DNA of 64,000 nucleotides from positions 2,108,001 through 2,172,000 of the forward strand of contig JAEUWY010000004.1 in assembly GCA_022059125.1 (NCBI GenBank), given 5' to 3'. Below are positions 35,132-47,446 of the stretch, piece after piece. The DNA is from Corynespora cassiicola. Its lineage: Eukaryota > Ascomycota > Dothideomycetes > Pleosporales > Corynesporascaceae. A program made the position numbers and the translations under genes. The notes beneath the pieces are model-generated. The model did not search any database, was not told the origin of the DNA, and saw only the letters and a program-made list of their open reading frames with translations. The stretch's first letter is position 1. The number at the start of each line of letters is the position of its first letter.

Positions 35132-38100
35132 TGAACCCTCGCTCACAAACGCCCCCCAGACATGAACGAATACGGCCGCGGGCTGGCGAAGCTTTTGGCG
35201 CGGTACCTGGATCCGGCCGATAAGGGCGCGCCGCTGCCTGTTGCCCTCCTTTGTGCGCGCTCCTCGCCGCCGCCCGCAGAAAAGTCTGAGGGGAAAGGTC
35301 AAGATCGCCAGGCCGCTTGCCGCTTCAAAAGGCGGTCGGGCCTGCGTCCAATGGCCGTGTGGGCCGCCGACGACGGCCAGGCCGCATCCCTGGCGCCCCC
35401 CAGCTACGGTTCTCTGGCCCCTGCACGTTTGTGGTTGCTGCAAGCGAGCCGTCGCAGAGTGCGCCCCCGGTAGCACCCCAGCGCCCCAGCGCCCCAGCGC
35501 TCCAGTCCTGTGCTCCAGTCCACCCCCCAGCACCCACCCCAGTGCAAACAAGGCCAGCCTCTGCTAACGAACTTCACCATGCCCGCCGACTTTCCCATCC
35601 CATCGAGCCACGGCCGCGTACCCTCTCCCTCTTCCTCCCCCTCGCCCTCGCCCTCCCCGGCCCGTTGCTAGGTTGCTAGGGGCCCCGTGGAGAGTCATTC
35701 CACCTGCCCGCCTCGGGCCCGTCGTCGGCCTCGTCGTCGCGCCACGGTGAAACCGACCCTCCCCTCGTCCTACTCCTCATGCCATGCGCCTGCTGCTATC
35801 TCCGGCCAAACTGTATGTAATCGCACGCCCTCGCACGCCCGCCCATGCCCGCGCCTCCATTGGCCGCGACTGCCTACATGTCAGACCTGTCGCGCCGTGA
35901 GGGGCCTCATCTGGCTTCCCCGCATTCTGCTCAATGGGCACAGCCGGCCCTTATTACCAACTGCATGCATGCAGCTCATGACTCTGGACTTCACGCCGGA
36001 GAAAGGCATCGAGTCGTCGCAACTGTCCGTTCTGGGCCTGTTGCTGCGAGTCCGCCGCTCCTGGAATCCCCCCATTGCCAATACTCCCGCGCCAGCCCAT
36101 ATCCGTTGCGCGCGCGCCTACTCGCCCGTGCTGGGGGGCACTTATCTCGTTGCCCGTGGGCTGATGGGGATGAGGTGCGGAAAGTTTCGAGTCGAACGCC
36201 CTTGGTGGCTGAACCTAAATTTACTCTCATTAACCTCAGGCGGGCTGACAGCCTGCCCCACCGAGCAGCGCCCTCCATGCTCTACCCTCTGCGCGCCCTC
36301 CCAACGGACGCCTGTCATTTGTTGGGAGCCAAATTCCGCTTGCAGCCTCGACGCTGTCCGTAGCAGAGAGGAAACCCTCGACGCGCGACAACCATGAACC
36401 GCGAGCCGCCATCCACGCGGACTCCGACTTTTGTTCTTCTCCTGGGCTGCGGTGCGGAGCGCTGCGGTGCGAAGCGGAGCCTGCGGCTGGGTGCCGTCCT
36501 CCCCTTTCGCTCCGAGAAGGGGTCACGCACCGAAATTTGAGATTCCCATGCTCCACGATGCAAACTCTGCCGCCCGGGGCCACTTGAAACGCATCTCCAG
36601 CGAGCGCGGGTGGATACACGGTCGCGATGCTAACGTGATAGAGAGCCTCCCCCCGCTAAGCTGTTCGATTTCTCGATGTTGTCCAGACTGGGGGCCCAGG
36701 GCGCTAGCCGAGGGCGTCCAAGCGTCGCTGGGCGCACCCCACCAGCTGCTGCCGGTAAACACGCACGACCGGCAGAATCCTGGCCCACCAGCCACTGACA
36801 CCTGACGGATGCCATTACGCCCTCACCGCCCGCGCTCCCCCGTTCGGCGCTTGTCTCGCCATCATCGATCTGCTCCAGAACGGCGATCCTGACGAACTGA
36901 TCCAAACGGCCTTGGACAACGACGTGCAGCGCGCTAGCCTGCTTTCGCTCCCACCCCGACCGCAGCATCGCGAAAACAACACGGCCACCATGGTGAGAGC
37001 GGGTGCGACCGCGACAATATAGACGCCGTCCTTCATAAAGGCGGGTGCCAAACGACAACTCTCCCGACCCTCGTGTCTCGCTTTTCGCGCTTTGCTAGAT
37101 CTACGCTTTTTTTTTTCTCTAGGCCCTGCCGCCCACTCCACTGCTCGTGGGGTTGGTACGGGGTGCCCGCACTGCTATGCTATGTTCTGCCATGCTCTGC
37201 CCCCCCACGGCCACCGAATTCCTGCAGACTAGGCCTCGAAAAGGTCCTTTGCGAAGCCGCTTCATTCCTAGCTCTCGAATTACGGTGAGCCAGAGAACCT
37301 TTGCGCATGACCAACCGCTCTTTTACTCGAATGATGAAATCATTGCACTAACATTCCGGGTCTTACCCAAGGCCTCGTAGGCGAATGGGAAACAAACCCC
37401 ATCTTTGTTTTCCCGGGTACGGCAGTGGTCGTGCCGTGATGTCCCCCTCCCTCCCTTTCATCCCCGAAGGCATGCGCCAGACGGTTCCAAGGAAGAGGCT
37501 TCACGATGCCGCAATGTTCCACGCAAGAAATGTCATGTCTGTGCGCAACAACGACATCATCCTCACTTGGCCGTCGGATTGCGGCCGTCCAGCGGGAAGC
37601 TTGCTGCGGTGGCTGTCGGGGTGTCTGGTCAAAATTGCGGCGACGAGGTTCTTTCTCGTCAATGGCCAGCCGCTGTACACGTCTGCTCTTGTCCGCAGCC
37701 ATAGCGATCCTTCGCGGCGTGGGTGCAACTCCACCAATTTCAAACAAACCTGTTTTCTACGTGCCTGCGCTACACAATACCGCCGCCTAAGCCGCCGCCT
37801 AAGCTTCAGGACAAGGCGTATTTCCGGATTCGCTCAGCTTCATCTTTTCTGGCCCATCAAGCTCAATCACAAGCCCATGCTTCTTGCTCCATGGCCTTCC
37901 TGAAACAGGCACCGGGCGGCACGGATCGATGATGCACTGCTCGTCGGAATTCTACTAAGGCGCAAATGGCATTAGCTTAGAGAAGAGGCCACGCTTCTGG
38001 ACACTTACTGATCGCTCCGCTGCATCTCGCCTGCATTTTTGACATGTTTTTGGAAAGCCCACATCATCTGACCACGTCTCGTCAGCCAAACTCCAGGGGA

Positions 38101-40760
38101 ACCATCGCAGATTTTCCCGCTGCATGCGCACACTTCTGCATGAGGCTCAGAAGCCTTGAAATTGCGGTGCAGTACCTGTGATCACGATAGATGACATCAA
38201 CAGGGGTTATGGGAATCACAAAAGCAAAATCATCCGATTCTGTACAAGGCAGCCGTTGAGGCGACTGTTGGCTCTGCAGCCAGATCCCCGTGGGGGTTCA
38301 TGCCTGTCAGCCGTCCTTTGCGAAACCTCTTTCTTGCACACCGCTCATCAATCGTCAGATCGATTTCTGACATGTTGCGATTTCGGTGTTTTGGCTGACG
38401 AAGAATCCAGTGAGAGGAATTACTTCGGACTTTGTGGACTAGTCCCGACGCCGTCGACGGCATCGACAGGGCCGTCGCACCTAAGCGTGGGTACCGCCGA
38501 TCCCGCGCGCCAACCTCCCCCACTCACGATCTTTTCCCTCGCCAAAGCAGTGATCAAGTCGGTAGTAACTCGCCAAAGGCCCGATGCGGACGAGTTTGTT
38601 CGAACTTCAACCATCGCCGCGATTTCGTGGCTGCAGCTGAGATCAGCCCCACCCCGCGATTCCCACCAAGACCCCACGGTTGAAAGTGTATAGAGCTTCC
38701 GGATGACATACTGCCGCGCCGAACATACAAGTCAAACGGCTTCTACAGGCGACTGCGGTACCCTCACACCGGCGCCACGGTTACAAAACATCTCGATGGT
38801 GGCTGTACCTGTGCGGCGACCTTGGATCAACGTCCGACTGTGGCACTTGTTCTCGCAATGTCCATCGGCCAATATTTTGGACGGCGGCACCACCACGTAA
38901 CCATTGATCAACACGTATCGATTTCCAGCGATTGGGTGCGGTCCGATAGTGCCGCCCCCCTAGACGCGGCCACCGTACTCCAAAGCACATCGCGATTCAG
39001 AAAGTGTCCATCCGGCCAACCCGGGTTCCCATCGAGATTGCCTCGATTGTTTTTTTTTCTTGTTTCTTACGATGATGGCCTTTTTTCGGCATGACGCACC
39101 TATACAAGGCAAGGGTTCATTTCTCAACAGCAACCAGCTGTGCGTCGACAGCCGCCATGATGCCGAGTAGCAGCACAGCTGCTTTCCATTGCAGCTACTG
39201 CACGACCTGTAGTGCTGCTGAGAGCACGTTTCGCCCTTGCTGGCGCGTTGCACCTTTACCACCGCCATTGGATTCTGATTGGCCGAGCCTAGTCAGGCAA
39301 GGTCCAGATGCTTAGTCCTCGATGGCACTCGCCTACAAGTTCGTTAGGGACGGTTAGGAATGAACGCCTGACCTTTTTGGATGCGACCATGTCTTCGCGG
39401 CGCAAAACGACTACTAACGATAGGATGACAACGTGGCCCTTTGTGTACTATGCCTCCCCAAGCGTCTCCGCACTCATGACCCCAGACCCACCATGTGGAC
39501 TTCGCTAACGATGCAAAGCAGCCTGACCCAACCCCGCGCCAGCACATCGGAACCTCCAAACATCAAGCCTCTCAATCATCGTTTGACACGGTCCATGAGC
39601 ATAGCTTAATACACCGCAGTGACATGCACGTGGCTATCCAATAGAAGGTCCATGACAATGTCAAAATCTTTCCCTGCATTCGGTGAATACAGTGAGACCC
39701 TGCGTCCGATCTGAGCAAAGTCAACCGTACTTTGCGAAGTCGCCGCAAAAGCCTCGATGTTGCTTCCTTGTACGCAAATTGGCCGAGCCAGGCGCGATAG
39801 GCACGAGCTCGACGTTGGACAACGTAGCTGCATATCATTTTGGCAGTCGTTAAAGGGGCCTGGCCGGTCCATGTCGTGCAACCCCCCGAGTCTGCCAAGG
39901 GCCCACAACAATGGGAGATAAGGCTACCATGACAACACACTGAGAGACCACCTGCAACAGAACGGTGGCTTAAATAAAACTGCGGGGGAGCACAGTAGGG
40001 CGGCGCCTAGGCACTTTGACGTTCTTGCCGCGACGGAATGGCTGGTCACATTGGCTTCTGAGCACCCCTCGGAGATCTGCGACAACACCAAAGAGACCAT
40101 GGGGATATGGCGTCTATCAACGCGACGACCCGACATTGTCGGCTTCATTTTCGGTGGCAGAATGCTTTGGCAGCGGCTCATCATCAACTCATGCAATTGC
40201 CCCCTCCCACGCCTCCCTCGACGCGCCTACATTGCGCACTTCTCTCGCAATTCCCAACCGCCCGATTCACCTGCTCAATATATCGTGAGCAGTGCAACCC
40301 ACCATACACAGACTGCATGGCGCCCCTCCCTTCACCAACGAGATGCGTTCGTCTGCCCACAACGTGCCCGAGCGCTACCTCGCAGCCGCACACCATGCAC
40401 GCAAGCCCTGCACGAGCTCATGCACTCGGTCTCAACAAAAAAAACCCACACCATCTCCACTCGGCATCCTGCCAGATTCCAGCCACGACCGACCCTTGAC
40501 CAAAATTGGGGTACGCTGTCTCGGCCGCCGTGATAATCGGCACAGGGATGCCGTTCGGACCGACTAAGCCTTTTGGAGGCCACCGACCTGTGACTGACGT
40601 GACCGGCCTGACCTGAGGGCGCGACGCGAATGCGCCATGTGTCGCAAGAGCAAGAGTGCCCAGACACCACCCCCCCAAGTGCGGTACACTTTGAGCGGCT
40701 GCAAAGAATTCCGCAGCGACGTCCCAAGCTCCATCCCCAGTAGCAGCGCGGGACCTTGTG

Positions 40761-40801
40761 CTAGCTAGCGGGTAGGACTGTTTCCCCCCTTCGCTAGCTA
40801 G
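40761..40801. repeat. Perfect 10-bp inverted repeat with 21-bp spacer
   Basis: CTAGCTAGCG at 40761-40770 and its exact reverse complement CGCTAGCTAG at 40792-40801 could form a hairpin with a 21-nt loop containing a C-run. It lies in the gene-poor stretch; no adjacent promoter or T-run gives it an obvious role. Confidence 0.85.
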
Positions 40802-41971
40802 AAAAGACCCCTCACTTGAAGGAGGGGGAAAGGTCGACTTAGCTCACCGCATCGCGTCGCATCGCATCACGATTTTCCCCCTTCGCACACAGTGTCTCTT
40901 CGGTGCGAATGCGGAGAAACACCAAGGTCCAGGGCCCGGAGAAGGTGAGGCGAGTCCGAGTCGTGGACGGCGACGGCGACGGGAGAAACGGCCAAAAGGC
41001 ACGGACGAAGTGCGTTCCAGAACCTTTTTTTTTCAACCGCATATTACATTCTTGTCGCACTCGCAACCTCCGTTCGTTATCGCGCTCGTATTGTATTTCC
41101 GAAGCGCCGGAGGGTGCATGTCGGATTCGAGTACGCGAAACAAATGTTTGATCAGGGTGGAACGAGGGGGGGTCTTGGCTTAGCTAACAGATGTTTGAGG
41201 GCTGAGTAAATTTTTTTAGATGGATGGATGAAATGGATGGATTTGGGCATTTTGGGCCCGATAGCTATCTTGTCCTGACTCCATTGTGCCGAACCGATCC
41301 AAGGAGCTATGGGCAGAAGGGTCGCCGCGCGCGCGGGCTTACTGATATCGCTCCGTCATGGTTTGATGATGATGCTAGGATTTTACGGGATGATGGCATG
41401 GCATGGCATGGTATCACTATTACTGTGGCGATTGTTTTTGCAACAAAAAAACGTGTGTGGTTGCGCTCAACATACGCTACCTTGCGAAGGATCCCCCTCG
41501 CCTTTTTGGCGGTACCGTAGCCCTTAGGCGCAGCGGCTCATTGCGGGAGCGCCAAATGTACATGTAAGTATGTACATGGCAAAATTTTCCTTGCGCCATG
41601 GGCCATTCTATGCGCATGCTCGCTCGCTCGCTCACTCGCAACCCGGTACTACGTCCCTCTGGACTCGTTCGCCTCCCGCTACGTAAACAATAACAACATG
41701 TCTCCTCCACACGCAATTCCCCCAGAGTTTGCATTTTCGAAACCGTCTGACCCAATTTTTTTTCCTCGTGTGTGGGTGGGTAGTGTGCGAGCCTCGTCTA
41801 CCTTACCTTACCGCACGGCCTATAAGTCTCGGTGTTAAGAGCTTGACGAAGAAAGAATGGGAGGGGTGTCCTCGGGTCGGGGGGAGTGTAGTGTGCAGTG
41901 CGGTGCAGGGATGGATAGTCCCACCGTTCGCGTTCGCGCGTTTGTGATATGAGGGGACGCGGGACGAACGA

Positions 41972-42011
41972 GTGGTGGTGGTGGTGGTGGTGGTGGTGGT
42001 GGTGGTGGTGT
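41972..42011. repeat. GTG trinucleotide microsatellite, 13 copies
   Basis: Uninterrupted GTG/GGT array of about 40 bp. In translation it would give homopolymers in all frames, which explains the misleading open frames that cross it. Confidence 0.95.
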
Positions 42012-42559
42012 GGCTGACCTGGCCTGACTGGCGCTTTGCACCGGCTCTAGCGTGCTGCGGGCTGCTGTCCTGCAGTCTAGTCCGCAGACCGAGCGGTGGG
42101 ACGACGAGTACGCGCACCACCGACCGAGACCCAGACCGAGACCGTCCCGTCGCTGTCGCTGTCGCTCTTTTTAGCGATCCCATCCCTTCCCATCCCATCC
42201 CTCCCCCGGCTAGTCGCGCGAAGGATTTGGCGGTTTGCAGCCACCGAACGAACGAACGGTGCTGATCAAGCCTTTTTGATTCTCTTGCAACGCGGCTGCG
42301 AAGGGGTGAGATGCAGGTTAGGGACGAGACGGCTTCGAGTGGGAACCACAGGTCTGAAGGAGGCGAAAAACCCGTGGAGTTGGGGTTTTGAGTTTGGGAT
42401 TACCACCGAGGCTTTGACAGCTATGGGAGGTAGGCAACCGCACCGTGGTGCTGGTCCCCGTCGGTCCCTATCAAATCGTTTTGTTGGGATGCGAAACGGC
42501 TGTCCATCCGCCTGAGGGGGGCGAAACGGACAGCAGGAGTTACTCGCTTTTCGTCATCG

Positions 42560-42605
42560 TCGCCCGTCGCCCGTCGCCCGTCGCCTGCCGCCCGTCGCCC
42601 GCCGC
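42560..42605. repeat. CGCCCGT heptanucleotide array, imperfect
   Basis: Successive CGCCCGT units, with a CGCCTGC variant in the middle, cover roughly six copies. Confidence 0.85.
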
Positions 42606-45600
42606 GGTGCATTGTGCGCCTGCGACATGCAAAGCATAATCTCGTCTTCTAATCTGTGGCGTTCAGTTTTTTTTGGGGCGGCGGCCTTGTAACCATATTA
42701 CACACACACCACCGCCACCACCACCATCCAAAACCCACGGCCCAACAAAGCCCCCCAAGCAATCTTATTTTCAGCGCCGTTCCCCACCCGACAACGGTAA
42801 TCCTCAAAAAAGCTCAACACCAAGGCCGCGCACCGCACCACATAGCCGCGCGCGCCCGACCCTCCGTTTCCGTGGCCTCCGTGGTCTCCGCCGCCGCCGC
42901 CTGCGCCTGGCCGCCGCCATCGCCGCACATTTGCGTGCTCGCTCCCGTATTTCCAATCTCGTCTGGGCGACTTACGCAATTGATGAGAGCGAATCAGCGA
43001 CGCGATGCGACGCGGCGACTTGACAGTGCGGAGTTTGCTCAAGGGACTGTCGGTGGGTGGGTCCCGTCCCATCCCTTCCGTGGCTCTCGCTCGCCCGTGT
43101 GTTTCGTGCCCGCCCATCTATCAGCGATAGTGTGTCTGTCCCTCGCGCTGCCAACCCCAAACAAAAAGCAGCTGTTCGTCGAACCACGCCTCCTCCGCAC
43201 TTGGGGCTGCGCAGCCAAGGGGTGAGTGGGTAGGGCGGGCCAGGCCAGGGCAGTCCGAGCCGAGTAAGGGACCCTGCCGAAACCTCACCTTATGCCCTAT
43301 CTATCCAGATCCTGTACATCTGACCGACCCTTCCTTTGACCCCTCCATGTTTTCTTATTGCCCCTCGGGAGCCCGACTGTTGCTTTTGGCCAAAAAACCA
43401 CATCTTGGCGCATCCTCGGATCTAAGGATCTTTTTGTTTTGTTTTGCTAGAGACCCTTTATCTGGTTGCGTAGAGAGAGAGGGCGTTTCTGATCTGGCCG
43501 CGCCCCCGACTCGTCGCAACGGGACCCATGACTACGGGCCTACCTAGCCAGCCCTTGGGCGGGTAGCCTGCGACCAAAGATAGACGGCTTGAGCGGGGTC
43601 CTGCGCCCCTTGGTGCTGGCTGGCCGCTCTTTCCAAAAAGCAACACTCTCACATTACATACATACATTCATACATACACACGGACGTCCTGGCATATACA
43701 AGCATTGCCCGCGGGCGCGCGCTTCCGCCAGAGGATTCGCGCTGCATTGATTGGGTGAGCGCTATGTGCTGTTTAAGCATAGTACGGGCCTTGGTGCGAA
43801 GCAAAGCAGGCCATGGACAGTGTGGGTGCCCGCCATGCATTTGTTGACAGGGAGCGCGGCTCAGCACGGGCGAGGTGAACGGTCACGTAAGGCATGGGTG
43901 CAGATTATGGGCTTCGTATGTACGTGTTGAGATTTTAGGTATGCCGATGGGGGGTTGGGTACGGGCATGAGGTGATGTCGACGCAAGCGGGCAGCCGTCT
44001 TGGGGAGTCTCCTGGGCAGGAAAAGAGTCCACATTCCTAAAAGGCGTGGTTCCTTTATCCGCCTTGCCCGGTTCGCGGCCGGTCGTTGCCTTGTTGGAAT
44101 AACGACTTGGGGTCTGTTACGCGTGCGACCGTTATGGGCTGTTGCTGTGGGGGATAGGATTCGGTGTTGCAATGCTGCGCGCCCGCTCGACTGAGGTGAC
44201 GTGATGCCAATCCCAATGCCCATGGCCTACGAAAGCCGATGCTGCTGATGATGATGCACGCTTTACACGTGCATTATTCATCCATACTCCCCGGGAGCAA
44301 TCTTTCATGCCGCTGAACAGTCGCCGCCGTCTTCAGATCATTTCCTGAATAGGGAACATGGGGATTACTGAAGGTAGCCGTCGGCATGGCTGGACCCTAG
44401 ATACCTTGCCTTTGCCATCTCCACCCCAGTCCAGGCATGCAATTTCAGGGTCCCCAATGCAGCACCCCGTTGAGGGGCACGCCACCATCGGCCGTAGCTC
44501 GGGGCTACTCTGGCCCTGTCGTCTTTGTTGGTGCGAGAATGTGCAACTGCCGCTCGAGGCTTGGAGCGCCTGGGGCATGGGGCCTGGAGCCTGGCCTGGC
44601 TGGGCTGGCTCGCCTTGCGTCGTCGTCTGCCGTGAGATGTGCTGCGAGGACGGAGATCAGGGTCTCAGGGTCCATCATGGCTGTCTGTCAGGCAGGTAGG
44701 TCGGCGGTTGCGTAGGCATTTGGGGTGGCGAGATGCACGCGAGCACGCAACCACGCAGGACGGACGGGGCGAAGGAGCCTCGTTGTTCGTGATGACGACG
44801 GTGGAGAGGCGAGAAGAGAGATACCATGCATGCGTTATCGCCCAGGGAAGTCGAGAGGGCCAGGCATGTGAAGCAGCAACGATGTGGATCTGCGTCCATC
44901 AGGGAGGTGGAGCAGCTTCGTCCCTCAGCTGTGCGCCTTGCTTGCTGAGTGTGGGAGGCAGCGTGGTGGGACTTTGCGTACGCAGCACCACCACCATCCA
45001 AAGCCTACCATACGGCGGCAACCAGCAGGAGGCAAGGGACGATACGAGGCGTAACAGAGCCCCACCGATGGACAAACATCGTCCATCCTTCCGTCCAGCC
45101 TCTCTCTCCAGAGATTCCTCCATGGTCCCCTTCCCCTCCCGCCCCAAATTTCAAACGCCGACACATCGCCTCTGCCCGGCGCGTCCACTTAGTCAACGAT
45201 TGCGCAACAAGCCCTTCCCTATTGTGCAGCCAGTTATCAGTGACCCCCCATTCGTCCCCTTCACCGCGTTATAAACGCAAACCACAAACCAGCCACAAAG
45301 AGTGCCTAGGAGAAGAGACGAGAGGACCCTACTAGGGCGCGGAGATGCCGTTTTCTCGGTGCCCCTAGTTTGACCTAGGGGAGATAGAGCCCGGAGAGCT
45401 GGCGACCGGTCGGTGAGATTTTTGTGGGCAATGGGCTGGGAAGATCGCGCTCTCGGACTGCTTTCCTGAAGTTTTTGTTCGGCGTATTGGAGGACCTGCT
45501 AGAAGTATCTGGTTGGTTGGGTGGGTTGGTGGGAAGTCATGGCTTGCTCGTGCCGCTGTGGAGAATGGCGCGGCTTGTTGGCGCCCATGGGCAAGTTTCC

Positions 45601-46745
45601 TCCAAGTCTACTGACATCTTCTGCCTTCCTCTCTCTGGTCATGGTCAAGAGATGCGAGCACGCATGTGCGGGTGGGTCCATGGCTTGCTTTGTTCTGCAG
45701 CCCCCCAGCCTCAAACCCGCGCGAGTTCCCCGTGGAGAGAGATGGTCAAGCACACCAGAGGACCCACGAGACCTCGTCTTGGAAGGCGGGCCCGCGTGCG
45801 TGCGGGACGGCATGCCTAGAGTAAGCAGCGAGCACGGGTACGGTCGCGTCCGGTGAACGACAAGACAAGTCGAGCAACGGAGAAGAGTGGGGATGTGCGT
45901 TAGGGTTGGGCCTTTGATCCTGCACCTCCTTGCTTGCTTTCGCTGCCTTTGCATGCTCTCGTAAGATGGCGCCGGCGCCGTTCCTCGTACGCTATCTCAC
46001 GGCATGCCGTGGTCGTGTTTCGGAGTATAGTGGAGCTTTGCAGGTGTCCCGTATTTTCGAGTATGCCCGAGAGCGAGGCTCCGCCTCCACTCCCTCCGAG
46101 CTGCTGCCGTTGCTGCAGCATGGAGAAAGGCAATGGAGATCCGTCGAGCCCGTAACCTTCCCGCGACAGCAGCATGCGGCCGTCACCGGAGGCCTCTGTG
46201 ATAGGATGATGCTGCATTGCGATGAGGCAGTGTGGACGCCAAAAGAGGGTCTCGAGCTATTTGATGCAAAGCAGGTTCTCCGCGACTGGTGGTTGGCCAG
46301 GCTCCACCAGCCGGCCTGTCGAGGACGACATTGCGAATGTTTGGTGGCTTGGGATGTTCCTGCACGCAATCTCTACGGAATCTGGGGTGCTTGTGGTGAC
46401 GGTGCAAAACGGTGAGGACGCGGGCCTGCTTGCCGCTTTCGGTCCAGTGTCGTGTGTAGTGAGGAGGTCGGGCATGCGAAAGAGGGGTCGTGACGTTGGG
46501 GGCGGCCAACATGTGAATAGATTGATGGCTTTTGCAATGCAAGATTCAGATGAACTGGGTATTGACGTAGGATATGCAAAGGCGTTTGGGGAAGGATAGC
46601 AGGGTAACATTGCAGCTTACTTAATTTCTTTGTAACTGTTCCATTTCACTGCTCCATGCCTCTGCCATTTCCCCTTTGAGGGATAGATTTCGCTCTTGCT
46701 CATTCCGGTAAAACACTTCAATACCTCTCGATTCCGAATTCTCTT

Positions 46746-47446
46746 TCAAAGTCGAGCAATTCCCGTGATGGCAGCGGCGTTACCGGTATTTGGTCCAATT
46801 TCACATGGGTGCCGACCTATAACTGGTGTCGGTTTGAAAAGACTGTCACACTGGAGAACGTCAGTTCCTTGGATATATTTGATCGTTTCCTGCCGGTTGA
46901 TATGTCTTTGTATGTATGTTCCCGCCCGGAAAACAGGGAGGCCACGTACAGATCTAGTGGGTGAAGGGCACCCATAATTTGCAGACGTCCAGCACACCCA
47001 TGAATGGAGCTCTTCAAAGCTACATTTCTATAAATCAAGTCAGCATTCCTTCTTTTTTTATTCACCCTTCACGCGTCCCCATATGATTTCCCTCGTCTCA
47101 TTCAAGTCTCAACATATCAACCTACCTGTAAAGAGTCGGTGGCCCAACAAGGATACGGAACTGTCGCCAACGCAGGGCAATCACATGATTTGGAGAAGAT
47201 GGGAATGGGTTCCCAGTGACTCTTCCTCTTCCTGGATGTACTAGTGATGTTCAGGATCGGGAGGTCAGTGGGAAAAATAGAAGGCACAGTCACGGGTATG
47301 TTGAGCGAAGTGGATAGCGGCATCGCCACTGTTGGTGTGACAATGGTTGGAGAGACCGATGTATCAATCTCAGACGGATCGTCCTGTGGATGCGGCGCTG
47401 ATACCACAAGAGCCACAAGGGCAGCGAGGCAAAGGAAGATGCGCAT
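46746..47446 (-). CDS. Small secreted cysteine-containing protein
   Basis: Exon 1 is 47126-47446 (ATG at 47446); exon 2 begins at 47027 after a 98-nt intron and runs open to 46746. The start MRIFLCLAALVALVVSAP is a clear signal peptide. After a Thr/Ser/Pro-rich spacer comes CDCPALATVPYPCWATDSLQ, which joins across the intron to KCSFEELHSWVCWTSANYGCPSPT: six cysteines forming a compact domain typical of small fungal extracellular proteins. The last 65 residues after CPSPT look less protein-like; a further 60-nt GT..AG intron (starting GTACGTGG) or an earlier end is possible, so the 3' end is uncertain. Function unknown; an effector or wall-associated role is a guess. Confidence 0.6.

Larger units (their letters stand above)
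32976..46745. other. 13.7-kb gene-poor, GC- and repeat-rich stretch
   Basis: No frame in this stretch has the look of a coding exon: translations are Arg/Ser/Pro/Ala-rich, several frames are open at once because of GC composition, and no known motif appears on either strand. There are many simple repeats and pyrimidine tracts (listed separately). I found no tRNA, 5S rRNA or transposon termini by eye. It could be a large upstream regulatory region, house non-coding RNAs, or contain lineage-specific genes of many short exons. Confidence 0.55.

Noticed and set aside
36985..37380. Possible gene starting ATG|GTGAGA near 36990 and spliced to an exon after 37122
   Set aside because: The ATG context looks good but the resulting peptide has no similarity and the donor-acceptor choice is arbitrary.
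42656..43225. 189-codon plus-strand frame in the gene-poor stretch
   Set aside because: Crosses CA- and CCA-rich sequence; other frames are open in the same place, and no family is recognisable.
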